Positions 51,783-61,056 of a DNA stretch of 64,000 nucleotides are shown one piece after another. Source of the stretch: an uncultured Acidimicrobiales bacterium (GTDB lineage: Bacteria > Actinomycetota > Acidimicrobiia > Acidimicrobiales > Bin134); assembly GCA_951813325.1 (NCBI GenBank), contig OX638350.1, positions 1,723,029 through 1,787,028 on the forward strand, given 5' to 3'. A program made the translations under genes and the position numbers. The stretch's first letter is position 1; each line of letters opens with the position of its first letter. The notes beneath the pieces were generated by a model. The model was given only the letters and a program-made list of their open reading frames with translations. It searched no databases and was not told where the DNA came from.

Positions 51783-52885
51783 CCCTCGCTCCTTAAGATG
51801 TCTTTGACTTCGCGCATGGCCCTAAACGACCAGCCGGCGAGCTCGGGGTCGCCGAAGGCGGTCACGTTCCACATGATCAGGTGGCGCAGGCCGGCGCCGT
51901 AGTAGGTGCGGACCTCCTCGGCGATCTGCTCGGGGGTGCCGCAGAAGCAGTAGTAGTCCACCACCTTGGGGGGGATGCCGGCGATGATGGCCTCGGCCTG
52001 CTGGCGGGGCACCGACGCAGGGATCAGATCGTGGAACCCCTCGGGCGGCTCGACTCCCAGCTCGCGGAAGATCTGCGGGGGCAGCATCACCATGATGGCC
52101 CGCAGCAGCGGCGCCTCCTGCATGCGCCGAAGCGTGGCCTCGTCGGGGGCGGCCAGCACGTAGGCCAGCAGTCCCGGGGTGACGGCGTCGGCACTCCGTC
52201 CCGCGTCCACCGACGCCTGGCGAATGGCAGCCAGCGAGTCGGCGTAGACGTCGGGGGCGAGCTTGGTGGGCAGCCAGCCGTCGGCCAGCCGCCCAGTGAT
52301 GTTCAGCATCCTGGGGCCGTGGGCCGCGGTCCAGATGGGCGGGGGAGTGTCCCCGTAGGGGGACAGGCCCAGCACGGCGTCCTTTAGCTGATGGAACTTC
52401 CCCTCGTAGTTGATGGGGCCGTCGGCGGACCACAGCGCCCGGATGATCTCGATGCCCTCTTCGAGACGGCCGACCGGGCGGTCGAAGCCCATGCCGTAAG
52501 GGGTCACGTTCATCCGCTCGCCCGAGCCCAGGCCCAAGATGGCCCGGCCCTGGGTGAGGTGGTCGAGGGTGAGAGCCATGTTGGCCACCATGGCCGGATG
52601 GCGGCGGATGAGATCGGTCACCACCGATCCCACCTTGATGGTCTCGGTCTGGGACCCAACCGCGCCCATCATCACCAGCGGGTCGAAGTACACGTGCGAG
52701 CTGGGCTGAACCGCGGCCAGCGGGCTCATGTCCGGGGTCCAGATCGAGTCGGGGTGCCAGCCCATGAGATGGCACGGCCACCACAGGGCGTCGAATCCGT
52801 CGGCCTCGGCCCGTTGGCCCAGCGTCACCGCCCGATCCGCGGGCGGCATGATCTGCCCCGGTACCCCGATCTCCAGGTCTTTCAT
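51779..52885 (-). CDS. Luciferase-like, probably F420-dependent oxidoreductase (368 aa)
   Basis: TIM-barrel enzyme of the bacterial luciferase-like (LLM) class. Visible are EADGFDALWWPCHLMGW, RRHPAMVANMALTLDHL, GRAILGLGSGERMN and FDRPVGRLEEGIEIIRALW, close to F420-dependent glucose-6-phosphate dehydrogenase and methylenetetrahydromethanopterin-reductase-like proteins. ATG 52885 (MKDLEIG) fits the family start; the longer upstream frame has no family sequence. Cofactor F420 is inferred because actinobacterial members of this group usually use it; FMN is possible. Confidence 0.82.
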   Translation of the reverse strand: MKDLEIGVPGQIMPPADRAVTLGQRAEADGFDALWWPCHLMGWHPDSIWTPDMSPLAAVQPSSHVYFDPLVMMGAVGSQTETIKVGSVVTDLIRRHPAMVANMALTLDHLTQGRAILGLGSGERMNVTPYGMGFDRPVGRLEEGIEIIRALWSADGPINYEGKFHQLKDAVLGLSPYGDTPPPIWTAAHGPRMLNITGRLADGWLPTKLAPDVYADSLAAIRQASVDAGRSADAVTPGLLAYVLAAPDEATLRRMQEAPLLRAIMVMLPPQIFRELGVEPPEGFHDLIPASVPRQQAEAIIAGIPPKVVDYYCFCGTPEQIAEEVRTYYGAGLRHLIMWNVTAFGDPELAGWSFRAMREVKDILRSEG

Positions 52886-52937
52886 CGGCTGTTCCCGATC
52901 GGAGGACGGGCTGTGCCGCGGCCCGTGGCTCGGCCTC

Positions 52938-53756
52938 TCATCGGCCGAACTCCCGGCGGCGCATGTTGTCGGGGTCGATGACATCTCTGATGAGGCGCAC
53001 CTGCTCACTGGTGGGCACTGGGGTAGTGGGCAGCTTCCCTTCAGGGGCGGGCAGCTCGAAGCCGGTGGCCTCTTGCACCTGCTCGAAGGTGACCCCGGGA
53101 TGCAGCGACGCCACCCGCATGTGCCGGGTTTCCGGGTGGAAGTCGAGCACGCACAGGTTGGTGATCACCAACTCGGGTCCGCCGTCCAAACCGGCGTCGG
53201 CCCGCTCCGACCCGCCGCCCAGATAGCCGGCGCAGGAGATGAAGTCCACCCTCTCCACCAGCGAGCGGGGGTTGTGATTGGGGTTCCAGTAATACAGCGC
53301 CTTGCCTATGGAGCCCATGTCGCCCAGCCCGGCGGTGCCCGGCAGCCGCACCCGGGGATTGTGGTAGTCGGCGCCAATCACCGAGTTGTTGCCGTTGCCG
53401 TAGCGGTCGAGCTGGGCCGCGCCCACGCAGAACTTGGTCAGCCACCGGCCGTTGAGGGCGAAGTTCCAGAAGTCGCCGAACTGCTCCACATACATGATGG
53501 AGTCCCGCCACAGCGGCGCCTCCAGGGTGGAGGCGGGAACCCGGTCGGGGCGGGGCTCCAAGCCGACCGCGCCGGCCAGCCACACCAGGTGGGGGGCGTG
53601 AGTGAGCCGGGCCAGCCAAAAGGCGCTTACCGGCACGAACGAGGCCATGCCGTTGCATGCTTGGTCGCCGTCGGCGAAGCACGCGGCCAGCCGGGCGATC
53701 ATCAGCTCATCGATGGTCCAGTCATCAGCCGGAGGGCTGTTCTGCCAGTCGCTCAT
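52938..53756 (-). CDS. CoA-transferase family beta subunit, IpdB-like, second copy (272 aa)
   Basis: Paralogue of the protein at 20927-21724: TIDELMIARLAACFADG, RLTHAPHLVWLAGAVGL and the C-terminal LHPGVTFEQVQEATGFEL line up. Like the first copy it lacks the SENG motif of active CoA-transferases, which fits an IpdB-type hydrolase subunit. ATG 53756 starts at the family N-terminus; the upstream frame reads into the alpha-subunit gene in another phase. The alpha subunit is 52 bases upstream. The two pairs are clearly diverged, so they probably serve different substrates. Confidence 0.62.
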   Translation of the reverse strand: MSDWQNSPPADDWTIDELMIARLAACFADGDQACNGMASFVPVSAFWLARLTHAPHLVWLAGAVGLEPRPDRVPASTLEAPLWRDSIMYVEQFGDFWNFALNGRWLTKFCVGAAQLDRYGNGNNSVIGADYHNPRVRLPGTAGLGDMGSIGKALYYWNPNHNPRSLVERVDFISCAGYLGGGSERADAGLDGGPELVITNLCVLDFHPETRHMRVASLHPGVTFEQVQEATGFELPAPEGKLPTTPVPTSEQVRLIRDVIDPDNMRRREFGR

Positions 53757-53808
53757 GGCTGTCCTCCCGATGAGTTCCTTCCGGACCTTGTCCCACCCAC
53801 GAACGCCA

Positions 53809-54699
53809 TCACGTCTGCTCCCAGGCTTCCAGGGCGGCCTGGCGCTCGGCGCCGCCCACGGTCTCCAGGTACGCATTGTGATCGGCGGGGCCAGTCACGT
53901 ACTTCTCCATAAACGCCGCGACGGCCTCGTCGTCGCGGGCGGCGCCGACCCACTCCAGGTGCACAGCCGTGTCGTAGCCGTAGCGGGGGAAGAACGAGGT
54001 GGGATGGGCGCCGTAGGGGACTTCCACCACCGCGTCCACCATGAAACCGGGCAGCACCGTGCGGTCGGGGTTGGCTCGCAGCACCTCGGAGTCCACAATC
54101 TCCTCGGCGGTGACGATCACCGTGGTGGCCGCCTTGGGCATGATGCCCAGGTCGGGCCACAGCGCGGTGGGCTCGCAGCCGATGTTGCCGAACCGGTCGG
54201 CCTTGTGAGCGTGGACCAGCGCCACATCGGGCACCAGGGCCTTGCAGGCCACCACCGACGGCCCCCCGAATGGGTCGTCGAGCATCACCAGGTTGTCGTT
54301 GACGTCGATCAGGTCGGTGCCGATCAGGCCTCGGGTGGGCAAGAACGGCAGGTTGCGGGCGCCCGCGCCCAAGCGGGCGTTCAGCGCAGTCTCCGACAGC
54401 TCCTCCACCCGGATGGCGCCGGCTTCCACTGCTTTGCGGTAGCGCTGGCACAGCCCGAACTGCTCCATTGACACCGCCGCGCCGATGAGGCGGTTCATGG
54501 CCCCGGCGGCGGCCAGCCAGTCCACCGGGATGCCGCCCACCAGACACACCACCCCGAGCTCTTTCCGCCCCTGGCGGATCAGCTCTCTCACCAGGGCCAT
54601 CGGCGCAGCCTGGGTGGCCATGTTCTGGATGGCCACGGTGTCGCCGTCGCGCACCAGCGCAGCCGCCTCCGACAGCGTGGTCTGCTTCTCCGCGCTCAT
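53809..54699 (-). CDS. CoA-transferase family alpha subunit, IpdA-like, second copy (296 aa)
   Basis: Partner of the preceding gene and paralogue of the protein at 21721-22590: VRDGDTVAIQNMATQAAPM, LVRELIRQGRKELGVVCLVGG and the long C-terminal SFFPRYGYDTAVHLEWVGAARDD (shown here only in part, SFFPRYGYD) correspond. It follows the SDR gene by 37 bases on the same strand. The block reads ACAD, SDR, IpdA, IpdB, LLM, NTF2, KstD-like in transcription order, so the pair probably opens or hydrolyses a ring-derived CoA thioester. Confidence 0.62.
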   Translation of the reverse strand: MSAEKQTTLSEAAALVRDGDTVAIQNMATQAAPMALVRELIRQGRKELGVVCLVGGIPVDWLAAAGAMNRLIGAAVSMEQFGLCQRYRKAVEAGAIRVEELSETALNARLGAGARNLPFLPTRGLIGTDLIDVNDNLVMLDDPFGGPSVVACKALVPDVALVHAHKADRFGNIGCEPTALWPDLGIMPKAATTVIVTAEEIVDSEVLRANPDRTVLPGFMVDAVVEVPYGAHPTSFFPRYGYDTAVHLEWVGAARDDEAVAAFMEKYVTGPADHNAYLETVGGAERQAALEAWEQT

Positions 54700-54736
54700 A
54701 GGAGCTCGCCTGGGACGACGTCTGTCTGCTGCGTGT

Positions 54737-55540
54737 TCATAAGAGATCGACCATCTCTCGTCCTCCGTGGAGTTCGATCACCTGCCCGGTTGCATAGTCG
54801 GAGTCGGGCGACGCCAGCCAAGCGCAGGCCCCGGCCACATCTTCGGGGGTGCCGGCCCGACCGATGGGGATCTGGGCTTCGATGCGCTCGATGACGGCCT
54901 CGGGGATGCCCAAGCCGGTCTGGTCGTCGCGGGCGCCGGTGAGCCGGGTGCCGGCGATGTAGCCGGGCGCCACTGCATTGACGTTGATCCGGTGGCGGGC
55001 CCACTCCCGGGCCAGCGACTTGGTGAGCGCGATCACCCCGCCTTTGGCCGCCGAGTAGTTGGCGTTGCCGGCGATGCCGTATATCCCGTTGATCGAGGCC
55101 ATGTTGACAATTTTGCGGTGGTGGGCCGGGGGCTTGTCCCGGCTGCCCCGCAGTATCGGAAAGGCGGCCCGGCAGAGGTTGAACGTGCCCTTCAGCGCCA
55201 CGTCGCATACCAGGTCCCACTGCTCGTCGGTCATGTTGTGGGCCATGGCGTCGGCAGTGATGCCCGCGTTGTTCACCAGGATGTCGAGGCCGCCGAATGA
55301 CTCCACCGCCGCGCCCAGCATGGTGGCGACGTCGTTGTGGTCGACCACTGATCCTGGAGCGGCTACTGCCTGTGCGCCAGCGGCTGTGATTGCGTCCACT
55401 GCCTCGCTGGCCACGTCGGCATCCACGTCGTTCACGACGACCGCGGCCCCGTCGCGGGCCAGCCGGGCAGCCGCCGCCAACCCAATGCCCCGACCGGCTC
55501 CGGTGACCAGAGCCACCCGCCCGTCAAGAACCTGTACCAC
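54737..55540 (-). CDS. Short-chain dehydrogenase/reductase (267 aa)
   Basis: Classical SDR with TGAGRGIG, NNAGITADAM, the catalytic Ser in NMASINGIYG and YSAAKGG (Tyr/Lys). The sequence resembles the SDR enzymes encoded beside ipdAB in mycobacterial steroid clusters and peroxisomal multifunctional enzyme-type hydroxyacyl-CoA dehydrogenases. Its ATG shares a base with the acyl-CoA dehydrogenase stop, indicating coupling. It should act on a hydroxyacyl-CoA produced in the same pathway; this is inference. Confidence 0.88.
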   Translation of the reverse strand: MVQVLDGRVALVTGAGRGIGLAAAARLARDGAAVVVNDVDADVASEAVDAITAAGAQAVAAPGSVVDHNDVATMLGAAVESFGGLDILVNNAGITADAMAHNMTDEQWDLVCDVALKGTFNLCRAAFPILRGSRDKPPAHHRKIVNMASINGIYGIAGNANYSAAKGGVIALTKSLAREWARHRINVNAVAPGYIAGTRLTGARDDQTGLGIPEAVIERIEAQIPIGRAGTPEDVAGACAWLASPDSDYATGQVIELHGGREMVDLL

Positions 55541-56700
55541 TAGAAGCTTCTTGGGAGCCCGAATGTCTCAGCGATGCTGTTTCTCGCCATCTCGTTGGTG
55601 ATGGGGCCGATGCGGTAGAGGCGGCTGTCTCGCCAGTAGCGCTGGGGGTGGGTCTCCAGGGCGTAGCCCATGCCGCCCAGCACCTGGATGGCGATGTCGG
55701 AGCACTTGCCGGCGTATTCGGAGGCCACCACTTTGGCCATGTTGGCCTCCCGGCCGCAGTCCTCGCCCGACTCCGACTTCCAGGCCGCGTAATAGGTCAT
55801 CAGCTCAGACTGCTTCTGCATCATGGCCATGTCGGCCAGATTCTGGTGCCACACCTGGAACGAGCCGATCTTCTTGCCGAAGGCCTCCCTCTCCATCAGG
55901 TAGCTGAGGGCCTCCTCGATGCAGCCGTCGATGATGCCGGTACACAAAGCGGCCACCATGATCCGCTCGTTGTTGAGGGTGGACAGCATTTGGTAGAAGC
56001 CTTGGCCGGGTTGGCCCACCACATACTCGTCGGGAACGAACACGTCGTCGAGGAAGACCTCACACGATCCCACCGACCTCATGCCCACCTTGGGGATCTG
56101 GCGGCACTCCAGCCCCTCAGCGGGGTTCTTCACCAAGAACAGGGTGACCCCTCGGGCCGGCTTGTCGACGATGTCCTCGGTGCGGGCCATCAAGAACAGG
56201 TAGTCGGACACGTGGGCCGCGGTGGACCAGATCTTCTGGCCGGTGATGCTCCAGCCGCCGTCCACCTTGGTGGCCCGAGTCTTCATGGCTCCCATCAGGT
56301 CGGTGCCGCCCGACGGCTCGGTGACCGCGATGGCCACCCGGAGCTTGCCCTCGGCCAACTGGGGGATGAGCTCTTCGCGGGCCACGTCGGAGGCGAACTT
56401 GTTGATCGACTTGGCGCAGAACGAGGAGATGCCGAATATCCAAGTGAGCCCGGCCAGCGAGCGGGCCAGCTCCCGGGTGAGGATCATCTGGGTGACCACG
56501 TCGCCGCCCTGGCCGCCCAGCCCGGGAGGCAGGCCGATGGCGTGGAAGCCGGCTTCGGACATCTTGTCCCAAAGCTCGAACGGGTACTCGAACTCCTGGG
56601 CCTCGTAGTCGCGGGCCGCGTCCTTGGGGCATTCCTTGTCGACCCAGTTGCGGACCATCTCCTGGAACATCTCCTGCTCGTCGGTGAGGGTGAACTCCAT
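55540..56700 (-). CDS. Acyl-CoA dehydrogenase (386 aa)
   Basis: FAD enzyme introducing a double bond into an acyl-CoA. The family signatures are AVTEPSGGTDLMGAM (FAD/substrate loop), GGWSITGQKIWSTAAHVSD, the C-terminal helix YLMEREAFGKKIGSFQVWHQ, and QVLGGMGYALETHPQRYWRDSR (shown in part: QVLGGMGYALE) followed by ITNEMARNSIAE. Normal length. Steroid-degrading actinobacteria often use heteromeric FadE pairs, but only one such gene is here, so a homotetramer is likely. It is first gene of the tightly packed run leading to SDR and the second ipdAB-like pair. Confidence 0.88.
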   Translation of the reverse strand: MEFTLTDEQEMFQEMVRNWVDKECPKDAARDYEAQEFEYPFELWDKMSEAGFHAIGLPPGLGGQGGDVVTQMILTRELARSLAGLTWIFGISSFCAKSINKFASDVAREELIPQLAEGKLRVAIAVTEPSGGTDLMGAMKTRATKVDGGWSITGQKIWSTAAHVSDYLFLMARTEDIVDKPARGVTLFLVKNPAEGLECRQIPKVGMRSVGSCEVFLDDVFVPDEYVVGQPGQGFYQMLSTLNNERIMVAALCTGIIDGCIEEALSYLMEREAFGKKIGSFQVWHQNLADMAMMQKQSELMTYYAAWKSESGEDCGREANMAKVVASEYAGKCSDIAIQVLGGMGYALETHPQRYWRDSRLYRIGPITNEMARNSIAETFGLPRSF

Positions 56701-56742
56701 GTGCTTGGTTGCTCCTTGTCTCAGAAAATCACTCGGGGCCGG

Positions 56743-58128
56743 TCAGTAGCGCCAGCCGTCGCCGAAGGTGGGGATGCGGCGGGCCAAGATGTCCTCCACG
56801 CAGGTGAGGGCGGCTCGGGCCGCTCGGTCGGTGCCGATGCCCCGGCTGCGGAAGGTCTCGCTGGCGAAGTACAGGCCGTCCACGGTGGGCGCCCGCCAAT
56901 GGGGCCGGAACTTGCCCACCAGCATGGGCTTTTGCGCGACGCCGAACGCCGGGTCGAATGCCAGCAGCCGCCTTTTCCACACATGCTTGGCCAGGCCGGG
57001 ATACATCACGTAGAGGCCCTGTTCGAGGCGATCGTACATGTCCTCGATGTAGCGCCGGTCCCGCCCACGCGAGCCGGGGACTATGCCGCCGGTGCAGTAC
57101 AGGTGGAGTCCGTCGGGAACGCCTGTCGGGTCCATGGCCGTCTGGTCGTACATGTATCCCGGCGTGGGGCTGTGGGGGGTGGCCAGCCAGGTGGCCAGCT
57201 CCCGGGGGTCGAACATGGTCACCGGCTCCTCGGTGGCGAAATAGAGGTTGAGCATGGTCACCCGGTACTGGTCTTGGGCCAGGTAGCGGACCTGGCTGGT
57301 GTACCACTCGGGCAGCTCCCACTCGGGCACCACGTTGAACACGTTCCACACCGGCAGGGTGGAGATGACCGCGTCGCACTCGATCACCTCGCCGATGTCC
57401 CAGTCGTTGGGCACGTTGGGCGTATGGGGGATGGACACGCCGACCACCGCCCCGTCCTCGATCAGCACCCGGCCGGCCGGGGTCTGCATCCGCAGCTCGC
57501 CGCCGTGTTCGGTGAATCCGTCGGCCAGGTCTTGCCACATGCCGTCCCAGCCCTGGCCGGGCCAGCAGGAGTAGGCGGCCATGTGGCGCTCCTCGTAGTG
57601 CATCTTGCGCACCCACAGGTTGTCGCTGGCCGAGTGGTCGTACCATTCGTCGGTCATGCACTCCAGCACGGCGATGAACTCGTAGAGATCGTAAACCCCC
57701 TGGTCGGAGGTGTGCTGGGCCAGCCAATCCCGCAGCGGGCGGTCGTCCCACTCCTCCAACTCGTCCCAGGATGTCTCGGTGAGGGCCTTGATGACCTTCT
57801 TCACCTCGGCCTTGTCGGGGTAGCGGTCGCGGATCGATCCCCACGTGCCGGTGTCGTTGTCCCAAATCGGCATGTCGTGGGACACCTCGCCGTGGATCAG
57901 CTCTTTGCCGACGTGCTCGAACACCTTGGTCAGCCCCGAGCCCGGATCCTCGATGAGGTGGCCGCCGAGGTTCACCTTGAACCCCTCGTCGTCCACCGCC
58001 AGCGCCCGCCCGCCCAAGAAGGGCGACCGCTCCAGAATGGTCACCGAGCGCCCCTCGGCGGCCAGCAGGGCCCCGGCGCTCAGCCCGGCGGCGCCGGCGC
58101 CGATGACGACAACGTCGCATTTGGTCAT
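56743..58128 (-). CDS. Phytoene-desaturase-like FAD oxidoreductase (461 aa)
   Basis: N-terminal VVVIGAGAAGLSAGALLAAEG and ERSPFLGGRALAVDDEGF are the FAD-binding start of the phytoene desaturase/amine-oxidase-like family; the C-terminal VDGLYFASETFRSRGIGTD is the second FAD segment. It contains an insert around WYDHSASDNLWVRKMHYEE typical of bacterial members of unknown substrate. The start ATG is preceded on the minus strand by TAGTAT only 6 bases away, which would fit a leaderless transcript. It may act on an unsaturated or polyprenyl substrate in the same pathway; not a carotenoid cluster, as no phytoene synthase is near. Confidence 0.78.
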   Translation of the reverse strand: MTKCDVVVIGAGAAGLSAGALLAAEGRSVTILERSPFLGGRALAVDDEGFKVNLGGHLIEDPGSGLTKVFEHVGKELIHGEVSHDMPIWDNDTGTWGSIRDRYPDKAEVKKVIKALTETSWDELEEWDDRPLRDWLAQHTSDQGVYDLYEFIAVLECMTDEWYDHSASDNLWVRKMHYEERHMAAYSCWPGQGWDGMWQDLADGFTEHGGELRMQTPAGRVLIEDGAVVGVSIPHTPNVPNDWDIGEVIECDAVISTLPVWNVFNVVPEWELPEWYTSQVRYLAQDQYRVTMLNLYFATEEPVTMFDPRELATWLATPHSPTPGYMYDQTAMDPTGVPDGLHLYCTGGIVPGSRGRDRRYIEDMYDRLEQGLYVMYPGLAKHVWKRRLLAFDPAFGVAQKPMLVGKFRPHWRAPTVDGLYFASETFRSRGIGTDRAARAALTCVEDILARRIPTFGDGWRY

Positions 58129-58197
58129 GGGGGGATACTAAGAGCGTGGGCCTATGGGGGGCACTTTATGAAGGCGCCCCTCAAGGATCACCTGGGC

Positions 58198-59196
58198 TCA
58201 GGGCCGGGCGATCCGGCTCAGCGCATCCACCGTGGTCTGCGGGCCGATGTCGTCGCCGACGTGGCCGCCGGTGAGCAACACGATGGGCAGGTCCACTCCC
58301 GCGGCTCGGTAGGCGGCGATGCGGTCGGCCAGCATGTCGGGCCCGAGGGCGCACTGGGCCAATACGGCCTCATCGGGCACCAGCGACAATGCCCTGGCTC
58401 GATCGCCAGCCTGCCAAGCCGCGGCTACCTCAGGCAGGTTGTCGAAGGTGCTGAGAAACGCGGGCTGGTGGGTGGGGACCATGGCATAGGCCAGCACCTG
58501 TCGGCGCATCCGCTCCAGTGCCTGTTCGGGATCAGGGCCGGCGTAGGCCCAAAACGACAGCACGGTGGAGAGGTCAGCAGGATCTCGTCCTGCTGCCGTG
58601 GCCGCGTTGTTTGCGATCTCCTGCTTCGCCGCCACCTCCGCCGGCGGACACCAGGTCATAAACACCGCGTCGGCGATCTCGCCGGCCAAGGCCAGCATCT
58701 TGGGGTTGATGGCCCCCAGCCATATGGGCACATCGGCGGCGGGCAGGTCGAGGCGGAAACCGCGGGAGCGGAAACGTGGTCCGTCGTGGTTCAGCTTCTC
58801 GCCGGCCAGCGCAGCCCGCAGCAGGCCAGTGAACTCCCGGACGGTGGCCAGCGGCTGCTCGAAGTCGCCGCCGTGCCAGCGACCCACCACGATGGGACTG
58901 CTGGCCCCGATGCCGGCGATGACCCGGCCGGGGGCCAGCGAGGCCAGGGTGGCAAAGCCCATGGCGGTGAGCGCGGGGGAGCGGGTGTAGGCGGCCACGA
59001 TGCCCGATCCCAGCCGGATGCGCTCGGTGCGGGCGGCCATGGCGCCCAGGGTGGCGAACACCTCGGGGCCGGCCACCTCGCCCACCAGCGCGGTGTCCAC
59101 GCCAGCCTGCTCGGCGTGTACGACGAGGTCGGTCAGCCAGCCGATGGAGAGCCCGTCCTCCACCGGCATGGTGATGGCGACCGGGGAGCTGGTCAT
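58198..59196 (-). CDS. Luciferase-like, probably F420-dependent oxidoreductase (332 aa)
   Basis: Second LLM-class TIM-barrel protein in the block. Signatures are VVHAEQAGVDTALVGE, RTERIRLGSGIVAAYTRSP, ASLAPGRVIAGIGASSP and VPIWLGAINPKMLALAGE. It is shorter than and only distantly related to the one at 51779-52885. It starts 33 bases after the VOC gene stop on the same strand. Substrate unknown; oxidation or reduction of a carbonyl or enoyl intermediate is the usual chemistry. Confidence 0.82.
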   Translation of the reverse strand: MTSSPVAITMPVEDGLSIGWLTDLVVHAEQAGVDTALVGEVAGPEVFATLGAMAARTERIRLGSGIVAAYTRSPALTAMGFATLASLAPGRVIAGIGASSPIVVGRWHGGDFEQPLATVREFTGLLRAALAGEKLNHDGPRFRSRGFRLDLPAADVPIWLGAINPKMLALAGEIADAVFMTWCPPAEVAAKQEIANNAATAAGRDPADLSTVLSFWAYAGPDPEQALERMRRQVLAYAMVPTHQPAFLSTFDNLPEVAAAWQAGDRARALSLVPDEAVLAQCALGPDMLADRIAAYRAAGVDLPIVLLTGGHVGDDIGPQTTVDALSRIARP

Positions 59197-59229
59197 GGCG
59201 TGGCGTTGGCGGCAGGGCCTTGGCGGGGC

Positions 59230-59763
59230 CTACCCGGCATAGCGGCCGCGGAGCTCGTCGGCCAGGGGCTGGTTCTCGGCGTTGTCGGGGTGGGGGAGCC
59301 ACTCCTCGCCCACCGACAGGTAGCGGGTGGCCAGCTCGATGAGCGGTCCGTGGGCCTTGTCGGGGGGGATGAAGTTCCACTTCAGCCACGGCTGGGTGTC
59401 GGGGTTGCTGGGCTCGTCCAACACCAGCGGGATGTCGGCATCTCGCACGCCGTCGATCATGGTGTCGAAGTCGTCGGAGCAAAAGGCGATGTGGTGGACG
59501 TACTCGCCCCGCTTGGCCAGCACCTTGTCGGGCCAGTGCCCCGGCTCCGACGGCGACCACAGCTGAATGGAAACCCCGGTGGGGTCGGGGTTCTGGAACG
59601 TGACCCAGCTCATAGGGGTGCCGTCCATGTCGTCGGCGCCCTCGCCCCGGGTGACCTTCATGGTGTGGCCGGGGGCCAGGACTTCCAAGATCTGTTGCCA
59701 GTCGGCTTCAGCCTGGTCCAGATCCTTCACCAGCAGTGAGATGTGGTCGATGTGGATGCCCAT
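59230..59763 (-). CDS. VOC-family protein (177 aa)
   Basis: Starts with GIHIDHISLLVKDLDQAEAD, the glyoxalase-type opening with a metal His, and has a second module beginning GEYVHHIAFCSDDFDTMI. It ends PLADELRGRYAG. Proteins of this kind include epimerases, lyases and dioxygenases. ATG 59763 follows AGGGAGA. It lies between the thiolase gene (61 bases upstream) and the second luciferase-like gene in one minus-strand run. Substrate unknown. Confidence 0.78.
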   Translation of the reverse strand: MGIHIDHISLLVKDLDQAEADWQQILEVLAPGHTMKVTRGEGADDMDGTPMSWVTFQNPDPTGVSIQLWSPSEPGHWPDKVLAKRGEYVHHIAFCSDDFDTMIDGVRDADIPLVLDEPSNPDTQPWLKWNFIPPDKAHGPLIELATRYLSVGEEWLPHPDNAENQPLADELRGRYAG

Positions 59764-59824
59764 TGTCTTCGCTGTCTCCCTAATGATCTGTCTTGAACGA
59801 TCTCTCTTGACGATCCTTCTCGAT

Positions 59825-60979
59825 CTACGCGGCCAGGCTCTCGATGATGGTGGCGTTGGCCAGGCCGCCGCCCTCGCACATGGTCTGGAGCCCGTAGCGG
59901 CCGCCGGAGCGCTCCAACTCGTTGAGCAGGGTGGTCATGATCCGGGCACCGCTGGCCCCCAGAGGATGGCCCAGGGCGATAGCCCCGCCGTTTACGTTGA
60001 CCTTGTCGATGTCCACGCCGGTGTCCTTGGCCCAGGCCAGCACCACCGAGGCGAAGGCCTCGTTGCACTCGAACAGGTCGATGTCGCCCAGTTCCATACC
60101 GGCGCGCTCCAGCACCTTGGCGGTGGCCGGGATGGGGCCGGTGAGGATGAGCACCGGGTCGCTGCCCACCACGGCCATGGTGTGGATCCGGGCCCGGGGC
60201 TCGAGGCCGTGCTCGGCCACCGCCTTCTCAGAAGCGATGAGCAGGGCGGCGGACCCGTCGGTGATCTGGCTGGAGTTGGCCGCGGTCAGCGGGCCGTGCT
60301 CGGAGAACGGCCGCAGCTTGGCCATCTTCTCCATGGAGGTGTCCGGGCGGATGCCCTCGTCTCGGGCGCAGTCGCCCACCGCCAGCACTTCCCGCTCGAA
60401 GCGGCCCTCCTCCCAAGCTCGGGCCGCATTTTGGTGGCTGCGCAGGGCCAAGCCGTTCATGTCCTCCAGGGTCACGTCCCACCGCTCGGCGATCAGATTG
60501 CCGCCCCGAAACTGGTGGACTTCCTCGCCGCCGAAGCGGTCGGCCCAGCCGTCGCCGTCGAACGGGTAGCGCATACCCAGGTCGGGACCCACGTCGCCCT
60601 GGCTGTTGAGGGTGATGAGGCTCATCACCTCCACCCCGCCGGCCACCACCAGGTCTTGGGTGCCCGACATGATCCCCTGAGCGGCGAAGTGCACCGCCTG
60701 CTGCGACGATCCGCACTGGCGGTCGATGGTCACCGCCGGGACGTGTTCGGGCAGCCCGGCCGACAGCCAGGCGTTGCGGGCCACGTTGAACGCCTGGGCG
60801 CCGATCTGGCCGACGCAGCCCATGATGCAGTCGTCCACCGCGGCGGGATCCACACCGGTGCGCTCCATGAGGCCGCTCAAGATGTTGGCCCCGAGGTCGG
60901 CCGGGTGCAGGTGGCTCAGCCCTCCGCCATAGCGGCCCATGGGGGAGCGGACTGCGTCGATGATGTAGGCGTCGGCCAT
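59825..60979 (-). CDS. Acetyl-CoA acyltransferase / thiolase (384 aa)
   Basis: Degradative-type thiolase. The nucleophile is Cys in TIDRQCGSSQQAVH, the second catalytic region is LGHPLGASGARI with its His, and the C-terminal MCEGGG holds the second Cys. Typical length. A Shine-Dalgarno sequence (GAGGAG) precedes the ATG. Thiolases of this group (FadA5/FadA6-like) finish beta-oxidation of steroid side chains or ring remnants; substrate is inference from neighbours. Confidence 0.88.
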   Translation of the reverse strand: MADAYIIDAVRSPMGRYGGGLSHLHPADLGANILSGLMERTGVDPAAVDDCIMGCVGQIGAQAFNVARNAWLSAGLPEHVPAVTIDRQCGSSQQAVHFAAQGIMSGTQDLVVAGGVEVMSLITLNSQGDVGPDLGMRYPFDGDGWADRFGGEEVHQFRGGNLIAERWDVTLEDMNGLALRSHQNAARAWEEGRFEREVLAVGDCARDEGIRPDTSMEKMAKLRPFSEHGPLTAANSSQITDGSAALLIASEKAVAEHGLEPRARIHTMAVVGSDPVLILTGPIPATAKVLERAGMELGDIDLFECNEAFASVVLAWAKDTGVDIDKVNVNGGAIALGHPLGASGARIMTTLLNELERSGGRYGLQTMCEGGGLANATIIESLAA

Positions 60980-61056
60980 GTGTGTGCTCCTCTTGATTCT
61001 CTTACTTGTCGGCCCGGCTTGATCCTCGGTCTGGTTGCTGCCAGGACCGGGGCCTC

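Noticed and set aside
55648..59739. 1363-codon plus-strand frame rich in His, Gly and Val
   Set aside because: Antisense of the acyl-CoA dehydrogenase, flavoprotein, luciferase-like and VOC genes, all of which have clear family motifs on the minus strand. High GC makes such frames common.
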